The notes under the pieces are model-generated. The model was not told the origin of the DNA. It was given only the letters and a program-made list of their open reading frames with translations, and did no database searches. From Alphaproteobacteria bacterium (lineage in GTDB: Bacteria > Pseudomonadota > Alphaproteobacteria > Rhizobiales > Xanthobacteraceae), in contig JAPLPD010000171.1 of assembly GCA_026400395.1 (NCBI GenBank), forward strand, positions 1 to 36,105: a DNA stretch of 36,105 nucleotides. Direction: 5' to 3'. The position numbers and the translations under genes were made by a program. Of the stretch, positions 25,030 through 32,650 are shown piece after piece. Within the stretch, counting starts at the first letter, position 1, and every line of letters begins with the position of its first letter.

Positions 25030-26346
25030 ATGAACCCGGGCAGGCAAATGCATCTCGGCGTATATGCCGTGGGTACGGGAAATCATGTCTCGGGTTGGCG
25101 GTTTCCGGGCGCCGCCACCAGCAGCGAGGACTTCTCGATCTTCAAGACCATCGCCGACTCGTGCGAAAGGGGAAAGCTCGATTTCCTCTTCGTCGGAGAC
25201 AGCCTTGCTTTCATCCCGGATCAGCACCCTGGCCAGATGCTGAGGTTCGAGCCGCTCACCCTTCACGCCGCGCTGGCCACGCAAACATCGAGAGTGGGGC
25301 TCGTCGCCACGGTTTCAACCACCTATTCGGCGCCATTCAACGTGGCCCGGATGTTTGCGTCACTCGATAAGTTGAGTGGCGGCCGGGCAGGTTGGAACAT
25401 GGTGACCACCGGGTTGCCCGAAGCGGCCGGCAACTTCGGCAGCACCCCGATGAAGCACGCCACCCGGTATAAATCGGCGACGGAATTTGTCGAAGTCGTA
25501 AAGGGGCTGTGGGACAGCTGGGAGGAAGGGGCAATAACCACCAACGTTGAAACCGGCGAATATTTCGACAAGACAAAAGTGCATCCGCTCGATCACGTCG
25601 GAAAATTCTATTCGGTGCGCGGGCCGCTCAATGTGACGCGCACGCCGCAAGGCCAGCCGGTGCTTGTGCAGGCGGGGGCATCCGAGGACGGCCAGAAATT
25701 TGCGTCTCGATACGCGGAAATGATTTTTGCGTCTCAATTGGACAAGGAGCACGCCAAGGAATTCTACGCGACGATGAAAGCCCAGGTCGCCGGCTGGGAC
25801 CGCGATCCGGAGCACTGCAAGATTCTTGTTGGCTTCATGCCGATCATTGGGCGGAACGAAGAGGAGGCGCGAAAGAAGCTTTCGGAGCTGATGCGCCTCG
25901 CGGTCCCTGAGGTTGCTTTAAAGATGCTCTCGGCCCGGTTCGGGCACGACATGTCCGGATTTGATCTGGATGGCCCGGTGCCGGATCTGCCGCTGTCAAA
26001 CGACATTCAAACCCATGCCAAGGTCGCCTACGACAAGGCTCGCAAGGCAAACCTCACATTGCGGGATATTTACAATCAAGTCGCCGTGGCCCGCGGCTAC
26101 CTCTTTGCATGCGGGGACGCCGCCGCGATCGCCGATGTGATGGAGGAATGGGTCGTCGAACGCGCTTGCGACGGCTTCATGTTGGTGCCTCCTTACTTCC
26201 CCGCCGCCTTTGACGAATTCATCGATGCGGTCGTACCCGAGTTGCAGAAACGCGGCATCTTTCGTCGGGAATATTCGGGATCGACCCTGCGCGAACATCT
26301 CGGGTTGCCGGTGCCGACCAACCGGCATTCAAAGCCTGTGCCCTAG
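25030..26346 (+). CDS. LLM-class flavin-dependent monooxygenase (NtaA/SnaA/DszA-type)
   Basis: The 438-residue protein matches the nitrilotriacetate monooxygenase-type branch of the bacterial luciferase-like family: MHLGVYAVGTGNHVSGWR, FLFVGDSLAF, RFEPLTLHAALA, VGLVATVSTTYSAPFNVARMF, LDKLSGGRAGWNMVTT, FVEVVKGLWDSWEEGAI, YFDKTKVHPLDHVGKFYSVRGPLN and QPVLVQAGASEDGQKFA. These enzymes use FMNH2 from a separate reductase to oxygenate aminopolycarboxylates, sulfur heterocycles and similar compounds. No flavin reductase gene is seen here. It lies between a Bug gene and a VOC protein on the opposite strand, with which its 3' end overlaps by 18 bases. The substrate is unknown. Confidence 0.92.
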   Translation: MNPGRQMHLGVYAVGTGNHVSGWRFPGAATSSEDFSIFKTIADSCERGKLDFLFVGDSLAFIPDQHPGQMLRFEPLTLHAALATQTSRVGLVATVSTTYSAPFNVARMFASLDKLSGGRAGWNMVTTGLPEAAGNFGSTPMKHATRYKSATEFVEVVKGLWDSWEEGAITTNVETGEYFDKTKVHPLDHVGKFYSVRGPLNVTRTPQGQPVLVQAGASEDGQKFASRYAEMIFASQLDKEHAKEFYATMKAQVAGWDRDPEHCKILVGFMPIIGRNEEEARKKLSELMRLAVPEVALKMLSARFGHDMSGFDLDGPVPDLPLSNDIQTHAKVAYDKARKANLTLRDIYNQVAVARGYLFACGDAAAIADVMEEWVVERACDGFMLVPPYFPAAFDEFIDAVVPELQKRGIFRREYSGSTLREHLGLPVPTNRHSKPVP

Positions 26347-27258
26347 TTCATGAGGCGGCGCCGTTGTCTTTGGTGGCGCGAACATTGTTTGAATGCGCTT
26401 CCATCGTTCCGTGTGCGGGCTGGTGACGCCCCACTCATCGGCGCGGCCCGGCGGCCACCGCCAGTATTCGGCGCCTTGCGGCTTGTAGCTGCTGTCGATC
26501 TGCCGGACTTCACCGGTATATTCAATTGGAAATTCCTCGGGTCCGGCAAAGTAGGCGAACACATTGCCTGACGGACCGTGGCGTCCGATGCCCCACTCGA
26601 TCGGATAACCGTGGTCCTTCATGCGGCCTGCGCCGCGCATGACGGAATCCAAATCTGGCATTTCAAATGCGACGTGATTGAGCGTCGCAATCGGTGTCTT
26701 GCTTAGAACCATCGCACTGTGATCGGCGCTGTCAGCGTTGAAGAATATCAGCGCTTGGGTCTCGTCGATAAGCCTGAAGCCAAGCGCCTCTATCAGAAAG
26801 GCGGAAGCGCGGGGAATGTCGGGCGTGTTGAGATTGACGTGGGTGATTGTGGTCGGACGGTCGGGCCGTGGCCCCTGGTCCGTGTGATCCACGACATCCG
26901 CGACAATTGCAAAATTCCAACCGTCGGGATCAGTGAAGCCGAAACCATACCCCCTGGAGCCGCTGGTCAACTCACGCGGTGGTTCGCAGCGGTCTGTATG
27001 GGCGCGAACCTGATGGTAGAGCCGATCCACGGCGCTTCGGCTCGCCGCATCGTAGGTGATGCGCGTGAGGGCCGGAGTGCCATGCGCCTGGGTGATCGCG
27101 AGCACATGATGGTAATGCGCCGTGCCGCGCATATAGATCGTCGAACCCGCGATTTCGACCTCGGAAAGATTCCAGACATCGCGATAAAAACGGGCCGCTC
27201 GCGCCGGATCGGGCATCGCGATCTCGATGGAGCGGATGCCCCGAACCCGGTCTTTCAT
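26329..27258 (-). CDS. VOC-family protein, extradiol-dioxygenase-like, two domains
   Basis: The 309-residue protein has two vicinal-oxygen-chelate modules (about 5-120 and 136-255). The C-terminal one carries a complete 2-His-1-carboxylate set at expected places: His140 in THVNLNTP, His195 in NHVAFEM and Glu246 in FPIEYTGEV. That pattern fits catechol 2,3-dioxygenase-type ring-cleavage enzymes or related metapyrocatechases. The N-terminal module starts IRSIEIAMPDPARAARFYRDVW and ends in DPDGWNFAIV, typical of the non-catalytic half. It stands 12 bases upstream of the Bug stop-to-start junction on the same strand, so Bug 9 followed by this gene probably forms an operon (Bug first). The natural substrate is not evident. 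Confidence 0.87.
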   Translation of the reverse strand: MKDRVRGIRSIEIAMPDPARAARFYRDVWNLSEVEIAGSTIYMRGTAHYHHVLAITQAHGTPALTRITYDAASRSAVDRLYHQVRAHTDRCEPPRELTSGSRGYGFGFTDPDGWNFAIVADVVDHTDQGPRPDRPTTITHVNLNTPDIPRASAFLIEALGFRLIDETQALIFFNADSADHSAMVLSKTPIATLNHVAFEMPDLDSVMRGAGRMKDHGYPIEWGIGRHGPSGNVFAYFAGPEEFPIEYTGEVRQIDSSYKPQGAEYWRWPPGRADEWGVTSPHTERWKRIQTMFAPPKTTAPPHELGHRL

Positions 27259-27270
27259 CTTGCGAACGCC

Positions 27271-28248
27271 TCAATCGATACGAAGCTTAGCGGCCTCAAC
27301 GAAGGTTTTCCACTTTGTCGTCTCGGCCTTGATCGTCGATTCAAACTCAGGCTGCGAGCTTGCCATCGAACGAAAGAAGGTCGGATCCAGAACTTTAGCC
27401 TTGAATTCCGGATCTTTACTCATGCGTTGAATCTCGGCATTGATCCGGCTCAAAATCTCCGGCGGTGTCCCCGCTTTGGCGAAAAGCCCGTGCCATGCGG
27501 TCGCCTCGAAGCCCGGTATGCCGCTCTCGGCCAGAGTCGGCACGTCCGGCAGGACATCAAGCCGCTGCGCGGTGCAGACAGCGATAATCCGCACCTTGCC
27601 TTCCTTGTGCAGCGGCAACGCCTGACCGAGGCTGATGAAGGTCATCGGCACGTGATTGGCGACCACGTCCGACAGCATCGGCGCCGCGCCGCGATACGTG
27701 ACCGGTATGAACTTGAGCCCAGCCATGTGATGCAGCATTTCCATATAGAGCTGCGGCGTTGAGCCTGGACCAAAAGTCCCGAAACTCAGCTCGCCGGTCT
27801 TTGACTTGGCATAGGCGATCAACTCCTTTCCATCCTTCGCCGGTACCGACGGATGGACGATCAGAACTTGATCGACCTTGGCGATTCCACTGATCGGCGA
27901 CAGTTCCTTGAGCGGATCATAGGAAAGAGTGCTGTACAGATGCGGGTTGAGAACAATGGCGCCCTCCTGAGCGACCAGGAGCGTGTAACCATCGGCGGAT
28001 GCGCCCAGAACCTCCTTGATGCCGATCTGGAAGTTGCCACCGGGCTTGTTCTCGATGAAGACTTGCTGTTTGAGCGCCAGCCCGAGTTGCTGGCCGACAG
28101 CGCGCCCCAGCATGTCGGCAAGCCCGCCCGGAGCAACTGGAACCACGATCTTGATTGGCCGGTTCGGGTATTCCGCCTGTGCGAATGCGCTCGATAAGCC
28201 CGCGAGAGCCAGGACTAATGCTACCGCGACGGTCGAAAATCTGGACAT
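27271..28248 (-). CDS. Bug/TctC-family periplasmic receptor 9
   Basis: A 325-residue Bug protein: signal peptide (1-24, ending SAFAQ), mature AEYPNRPIKIVVPVAPGGLAD with Asp45, FIENKPGGNFQIG, ADGYTLLVA, LSYDPLKELSPISGI, PVTYRGAAPMLSDVVANH and ESGIPGFEATAWHG. The ATG at 28248 follows aggggtttca, a clear ribosome site. It precedes the extradiol-dioxygenase-like gene by 12 bases on the same strand, which links this receptor to uptake or sensing of the enzyme's substrate. It is divergent from atzF. Confidence 0.93.
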   Translation of the reverse strand: MSRFSTVAVALVLALAGLSSAFAQAEYPNRPIKIVVPVAPGGLADMLGRAVGQQLGLALKQQVFIENKPGGNFQIGIKEVLGASADGYTLLVAQEGAIVLNPHLYSTLSYDPLKELSPISGIAKVDQVLIVHPSVPAKDGKELIAYAKSKTGELSFGTFGPGSTPQLYMEMLHHMAGLKFIPVTYRGAAPMLSDVVANHVPMTFISLGQALPLHKEGKVRIIAVCTAQRLDVLPDVPTLAESGIPGFEATAWHGLFAKAGTPPEILSRINAEIQRMSKDPEFKAKVLDPTFFRSMASSQPEFESTIKAETTKWKTFVEAAKLRID

Positions 28249-28471
28249 TGAAACCCCTGCGACATGGACACTGCTTAAGCGTTCCCGAACACTAGCTGAG
28301 TCACCGAGTCAGGACGTGATTTTTCGTTCGGCGCTTTATCGGCTTCGTTAGGCAGTCGCCGCTCAAAAAGGCGGCAGCTTGGCAACGGCGTGGTGTTTCG
28401 CCCAGAATCCGTTTGTGGTTCAATGCACCCGACGTTAGCCAAGGCGCGCAACCGCTCGCCGGCGTCTTGCG
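28249..28471. promoter_or_regulatory. Divergent region between Bug 9 and atzF
   Basis: A 223-base non-coding stretch that must hold promoters for both sides. It contains gagtca twice within ctgagtcaccgagtcag (about 28292-28308), which could be an operator half-site pair; this is weak evidence. Confidence 0.35.
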
Positions 28472-30283
28472 GTGCCATCGTTGACCGAAACCATTCCCGC
28501 GATCCTTGAGGCCCACCGAAACGGAACCGCAACGCCGGCGCAAACGGTCGCCCGGAGCTATGCGCGGATAAGGGCACACAACGATCCGGCGATTTTTATC
28601 AGCCTGCGTGACGAGGCTTCGGCGGTTGCTGAGGCGGAGGCCCTGATGGCGTCCGGCGGTCAGGACCGCCCGCTTTACGGCGTCCCGTTCGTGGTCAAGG
28701 ATAACATCGACGCCGAAGGATTGCCGACCACCGCGGCTTGTCCGGCGTTTTCCTACCGGCCCGGCAAGGATTCTACCGTCGTGGCACGGCTCAGGGCGGC
28801 GGGCGCCATCGTCATCGGCAAGACCAACCTCGATCAATTCGCGACCGGCTTGGTCGGCGTGCGCTCGCCTTACGGCATTCCTCGCAACACACTGAACCCG
28901 GAGCTGATCCCCGGCGGATCGAGCTCCGGCTCGGCAACCGCGGTGGCCGCCGGCCTGGTCCCGCTGTCGCTCGGCACCGACACAGCGGGCTCGGGGCGCG
29001 TGCCGGCTGGGCTGAACAACATCGTTGGATTGAAACCAAGTCTCGGCCTTGTTTCGGCCGCGGGCGTGGTGCCGGCCTGCCGTTCGCTCGATTGCGTTTC
29101 GATTTTCGCGCTCACCACCGACGACTGCTGGACCGCGCTGCAAGCCATCGCCGGACCGGATGCGGCCGACCCGTATTCGCGCCCGCGCCCGCTGGGTCCG
29201 ATCGGTTCATTCGCCAAGGGCATTCGCGTCGGCGTGCCGATTCCGGGGCAGCGCATATTCTTCGGCGACAAGGCCGCCAGCGACGACTACGACAAGGCCA
29301 TCGCGCGGGCCGCGGCGCTCGGCGCGCAGATCGTCGAGATCGACATCGAGCCGTTCTACGAGACCGCGCGGCTGCTCTACGAAGGCCCTTGGGTCGCCGA
29401 GCGCTATATTGTGTTGAAATCGCTGCTCGCGTCGTCGCCCGACGCCATCCACCCGGTGACCAAGGAAATCATTCTGCAGGGCGCCCGTCCGACCGCCGTA
29501 GAGGCGTTTGCCGCGTTCTATAAGCTGGAAGAGCTGCGGCGGGTTCGCGACGTGACCTTCCGGCAGATCGACGTGATGCTGCTGCCGACCGCGCCGACCG
29601 CGTACACCGTCAAGCAGGTGCTGGGAAATCCGGTCCAGCTTAACAGCAGGCTCGGCACCTACACCAATTTCGTCAATCTGCTCGATCTGTGCGGACTGGC
29701 GGTGCCGTCGTCGATCCGCGAGGACCGCACGCCAGTCGGCATCACGCTGCTGGCGCCTTCGGGGCATGACGCATTGTTGTCGTCCATCGGCCGCGTTCTG
29801 CATGCGGACACCGGGCTCTCGCTCGGCGCGCTTGGCGTTCCACAGCCGGTATTGGCGCCATTGTCCGCTGTTCGACAGGCCGAGGAAATCGCAATTGCCG
29901 TGGTCGGCGCTCATATGTCCGGCATGGCGTTGAACGGCGAATTGAAGTCGGAGAAGGCGCGCTTCCTCGAAGCCACGACAACTGCTCCGGACTATCGCAT
30001 GTTTGCCCTCGACGGCCAGGTGCCGCGGCCGGGCATGCTGCGCGTCGCCCACGGCAAGGGCACGTCCATCGCTCTCGAAATCTGGTCGATGCCGGCCGAT
30101 GGTTTTGGCCGCTTCGTCGCCTCGGTGCCGGCGCCACTCAGCATCGGCACAGTGCGCCTCGCCGATGGCAGGACCGTGAAGGGGTTTCTGGTGGAAGCCG
30201 ACGCGGTCGCGGAGGCGCAGGACATTTCGAGCTTCGGCGGTTGGCGCGGATATTTGGGCAAGCCCAAGGTTCCGGCGGCGTAA
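28472..30283 (+). CDS. atzF: Allophanate hydrolase (AtzF-like)
   Basis: AtzF splits allophanate into ammonia and carbon dioxide. The 603-residue length equals that of AtzF. The amidase-signature domain (about 1-450) has the Ser-cis-Ser-Lys triad at Lys76 (VVKDN), Ser150 (GGSSSGSA) and Ser174 (TAGSGR), with the right spacing. The C-terminal domain (about 470-603: VVGAHMSGMALNGEL, YRMFALDG, PRPGMLRV, EIWSMPADGFGRFV) is the small AtzF/DUR1,2-type domain absent from ordinary amidases. The start is a GTG at 28472 with a weak ribosome site; a TTG three codons later is possible. There is no urea carboxylase next to it, which argues for an AtzEG-linked rather than a urea-amidolyase role. Its 3' end faces the GntR gene, whose open frame overlaps it by 292 bases. 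Confidence 0.88.
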   Translation: MPSLTETIPAILEAHRNGTATPAQTVARSYARIRAHNDPAIFISLRDEASAVAEAEALMASGGQDRPLYGVPFVVKDNIDAEGLPTTAACPAFSYRPGKDSTVVARLRAAGAIVIGKTNLDQFATGLVGVRSPYGIPRNTLNPELIPGGSSSGSATAVAAGLVPLSLGTDTAGSGRVPAGLNNIVGLKPSLGLVSAAGVVPACRSLDCVSIFALTTDDCWTALQAIAGPDAADPYSRPRPLGPIGSFAKGIRVGVPIPGQRIFFGDKAASDDYDKAIARAAALGAQIVEIDIEPFYETARLLYEGPWVAERYIVLKSLLASSPDAIHPVTKEIILQGARPTAVEAFAAFYKLEELRRVRDVTFRQIDVMLLPTAPTAYTVKQVLGNPVQLNSRLGTYTNFVNLLDLCGLAVPSSIREDRTPVGITLLAPSGHDALLSSIGRVLHADTGLSLGALGVPQPVLAPLSAVRQAEEIAIAVVGAHMSGMALNGELKSEKARFLEATTTAPDYRMFALDGQVPRPGMLRVAHGKGTSIALEIWSMPADGFGRFVASVPAPLSIGTVRLADGRTVKGFLVEADAVAEAQDISSFGGWRGYLGKPKVPAA

Positions 30284-30927
30284 GTCTCATAAGCCTCGCG
30301 CACCGTGACGATGTGGGCGCGCATGGCGCTCGCGGCGCGCTCGCGTTCGCCGCGCTGGATCGCCATCACCACCCGATCGTGCTCCATATGCGATCGGCCG
30401 AGCCGGCCGAGGTTGCGGAACTGGGCGCGCCGGAACGGCTGCACGCGGGCGCGCGTCGCCAAGGTCAGCTCGGCGAGATAGGCGTTGTGCGCCCCGGTGT
30501 AAATCGCGCCGTGAAACGCCTCGTTGACCTCGTGAAAGCGTTGCGGATCGCCGATACGGATCAACGCGCGCATTTCCTCGTGCACCAGTTCGAGTCCGCG
30601 GCGCTCGGTTCCCGTCATGCGCTCGGCGGCAAAGCCGGCGCACAGCGCTTCAAGTTCCGCCATCGCCTCGAACATTCCGATGAGGCGTTCTTCGCTCGGC
30701 CGCGCAACAACCGCGGCGCGGTGTGCGCGCGCTTCGATCAGGCCAGAGGCGGTGAGCTGCCGGATCGCCTCTCGCACCGGCGTGCGCGACACCCGGAATC
30801 GCCGCGCCAGTTCCATCTCGTCGAGCGCCGCGCCCGGTAGCAGTGTGCCGCTCACGATCTCGTCGGCGAGGGAAAGCCTTAGCTCCTCCGCGAGCGTGCG
30901 CCGGCCATCGCGAATGGCAATGCTCAT
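29992..30927 (-). CDS. GntR-family regulator with FCD domain, tail antisense to atzF
   Basis: From the ATG at 30927 the protein has a winged helix (about 10-75; LADEIVSGTLLPGAALDE, FRVSRTPVREAIRQL) and an FCD ligand-binding domain (about 83-215) with metal-type residues in FHEVNEAFH (131-139), His183 and His205 (MRAHI). Family similarity ends around residue 217 (EAYETYA), exactly where atzF stops on the other strand. The remaining 94 codons are the antisense of atzF and look like chance coding. An out-of-frame TGA lies right at the expected end, so a one-base indel is possible. It is 40 bases downstream of atzE and likely regulates the atzG-atzE-transporter unit and atzF in response to a pathway compound. 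The frame is open upstream to 31017, but those codons are not family-like. Confidence 0.8.
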   Translation of the reverse strand: MSIAIRDGRRTLAEELRLSLADEIVSGTLLPGAALDEMELARRFRVSRTPVREAIRQLTASGLIEARAHRAAVVARPSEERLIGMFEAMAELEALCAGFAAERMTGTERRGLELVHEEMRALIRIGDPQRFHEVNEAFHGAIYTGAHNAYLAELTLATRARVQPFRRAQFRNLGRLGRSHMEHDRVVMAIQRGERERAASAMRAHIVTVREAYETYAAGTLGLPKYPRQPPKLEMSCASATASASTRNPFTVLPSARRTVPMLSGAGTEATKRPKPSAGIDQISRAMDVPLPWATRSMPGRGTWPSRANMR

Positions 30928-30967
30928 GATTGAAGCGCAGACACGGTCTTTGGCATTCCGCTTTTCC

Positions 30968-32350
30968 CTAGATATTCGGCCGCGGGGCGCTTGCGGCCCC
31001 CGCTTGTTCCAACGCATGGGCTACGCGCAACGCGACATCCTCGCGCCATGGCGCAGCGATGATCTGCACGGCAGTCGGCAAGGGAGAAAGCGCCAGCGGT
31101 ACAGCCACCACTGGCAGGCCGATGAACGAGATGGGCTGGGTGTAGATGCCGATGTTGGGACGCAGTGGCATCTCGACGCCATCGAGCACGAAGGTTTGCT
31201 GGCCGATCTTGGGCGCGGTGCAGGGTGTTGCCGGCGCGATGATCACATCGACGTTCTGAAAAAGCTCCAGCACACGCTCGCGGTACCAGCGGCGGAATTT
31301 CTGCGCCTGATTGACCAACGGCGCCGGTACGATCGCTCCGGCAATCAGCCGGTCGCGCACCGCCGGATCGAAGTCGTTTGCGCGGGTGCGGAGGCGATCG
31401 AGATGCAGCGCCGAGCCTTCGGTCGCGGTGATGACATAGGCCGCCGAACGGGCGCGCTCGACTTCGGGAAGTTCGATTTCGCGCGAGACGCCGAGCGCTT
31501 GGGCGACGCGGGCGACAGCGTCGCGAACCTCTGGCGAGAGGCCCTTCCGGAAATAGCCGGACGCCACCGCGATCCGCAGATCCGCCGTGCCGCGATCGAG
31601 CATGGCCAGCGCCGGCTCCAACGCGCGTTCCGCGCACACCGGGTCGTCCGCGTCGGGGCCCTGCATGACGTCGTAGGCCAGCGCGAGGTCGCGAACCGTG
31701 CGGGCGAAGAGGCCGAGATGATCCAGGCTCGCAACGAACGGAAACGTGTGCGCGCGCCACAGTCGGCCGTAGGTCGGCTTCAGTCCGAAGATGCCGCAGA
31801 ACGACGATGGCACCCGAATCGAACCATTGGTGTCGGAGCCGAGCGCGAGCGGCACCAGACCGCCGGCGACAGCACCGCCCGACCCGCCGGATGAGCCGCC
31901 GGTCATGCACGTTAAATCGTGCGGATTGCGCGAGGCGCCGTCGTGGACGTTCTCGCCGGTGAAATCATAGGCGTATTCGCCCATGTTGAGGCCGCCGAGC
32001 AGGACCGCGCCGGCGGCTTCGAGGCGCGCGATCAGCGTGGCGTCGCGTTCCGCGGGTTTCCGGCGGCGGTTGATCTTGGAGCCGGCGCGGGTCGGCAGCC
32101 CTTCGATGTCGAACAGGTTCTTGACCGCGAACGGCACGCCGGCGAGGGGCCCGAGACGCGCACCTTCGCTGCGGGCCTTGTCCAGCGCCTTGGCTTTGCC
32201 ACGGGCGCGCTCCGCGGTCACATCGGTGAAGGCATTGAGTTTGCGATTGAGGCTTTTGATGCGAGCGAGCGCCGCCTCGGTGACAGCGATTGCGCTCCGC
32301 TCTCCATTGGCGACGGTCTGTGCGATGTCCGAGGCGCTTGCCCAATTCAT
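30968..32350 (-). CDS. atzE: Amidase-signature hydrolase, AtzE-like (1-carboxybiuret hydrolase large subunit)
   Basis: AtzE, with its small partner AtzG, deaminates 1-carboxybiuret in cyanuric acid breakdown. The 460-residue protein has the triad Lys77 (FAVKNLFD), Ser153 (GGSSGGSGG) and Ser177 (SDTNGSIRVP). It matches AtzE-type and GatA-like amidases in length, and its DIEGLPTRAGSKINRRRKPA and NVHDGASRNPHDLTCMTGGSSGG segments look AtzE-like. The strongest support is the AtzG-like gene six bases upstream and atzF close by. It could act on another ureido compound; no cyanuric acid hydrolase (atzD) gene is in the window. It is followed by the GntR gene. Confidence 0.85.
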   Translation of the reverse strand: MNWASASDIAQTVANGERSAIAVTEAALARIKSLNRKLNAFTDVTAERARGKAKALDKARSEGARLGPLAGVPFAVKNLFDIEGLPTRAGSKINRRRKPAERDATLIARLEAAGAVLLGGLNMGEYAYDFTGENVHDGASRNPHDLTCMTGGSSGGSGGAVAGGLVPLALGSDTNGSIRVPSSFCGIFGLKPTYGRLWRAHTFPFVASLDHLGLFARTVRDLALAYDVMQGPDADDPVCAERALEPALAMLDRGTADLRIAVASGYFRKGLSPEVRDAVARVAQALGVSREIELPEVERARSAAYVITATEGSALHLDRLRTRANDFDPAVRDRLIAGAIVPAPLVNQAQKFRRWYRERVLELFQNVDVIIAPATPCTAPKIGQQTFVLDGVEMPLRPNIGIYTQPISFIGLPVVAVPLALSPLPTAVQIIAAPWREDVALRVAHALEQAGAASAPRPNI

Positions 32351-32356
32351 GTCGCG

Positions 32357-32647
32357 TCAGGCCTTGAACACCGGCGCGGGCTCGGCGTCGTCCGGAAGCG
32401 CAAACGCGGCAACCAGCGAGCCCAGCCGCAGCGTGACCTCGAGATGGGCTCGAACCGCCGGAAGCCATGCTTTGTCGACCGTGAAATCGAGCGCACGGGC
32501 GCCCGCGGCGATCATCTCGTCGAGCGAAACCTGCCGTTTGAGGGAAGGGTTGGGGGTTGCCTTGGCCGCGGCCTTGCGCAGGGGCTTGGTCGTGACCTTG
32601 GCCTCTGTGCGAACGGGCTTTTTCGACTTCACGGGCCGCCGTGTCAT
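32357..32647 (-). CDS. atzG: AtzG-like small subunit (DUF4089) of the carboxybiuret hydrolase
   Basis: AtzG is a GatC-like small subunit that stabilises AtzE and completes its active site. Residues about 43-96 carry the DUF4089 pattern: DEMIAAGARALDFTVDKAWLPAV, then LEVTLRLGSLVAAFALPDD and the ending AEPAPVF. The first 40 residues are a Lys/Arg-rich extension (KSKKPVRTEAKVTTKPLRK) not seen in the short Pseudomonas AtzG. The ATG at 32647 lies close to the end of the transporter ATPase gene, and atzE starts six bases after its stop, so all are likely one transcript. Confidence 0.85.
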   Translation of the reverse strand: MTRRPVKSKKPVRTEAKVTTKPLRKAAAKATPNPSLKRQVSLDEMIAAGARALDFTVDKAWLPAVRAHLEVTLRLGSLVAAFALPDDAEPAPVFKA

Positions 32648-32650
32648 GAT

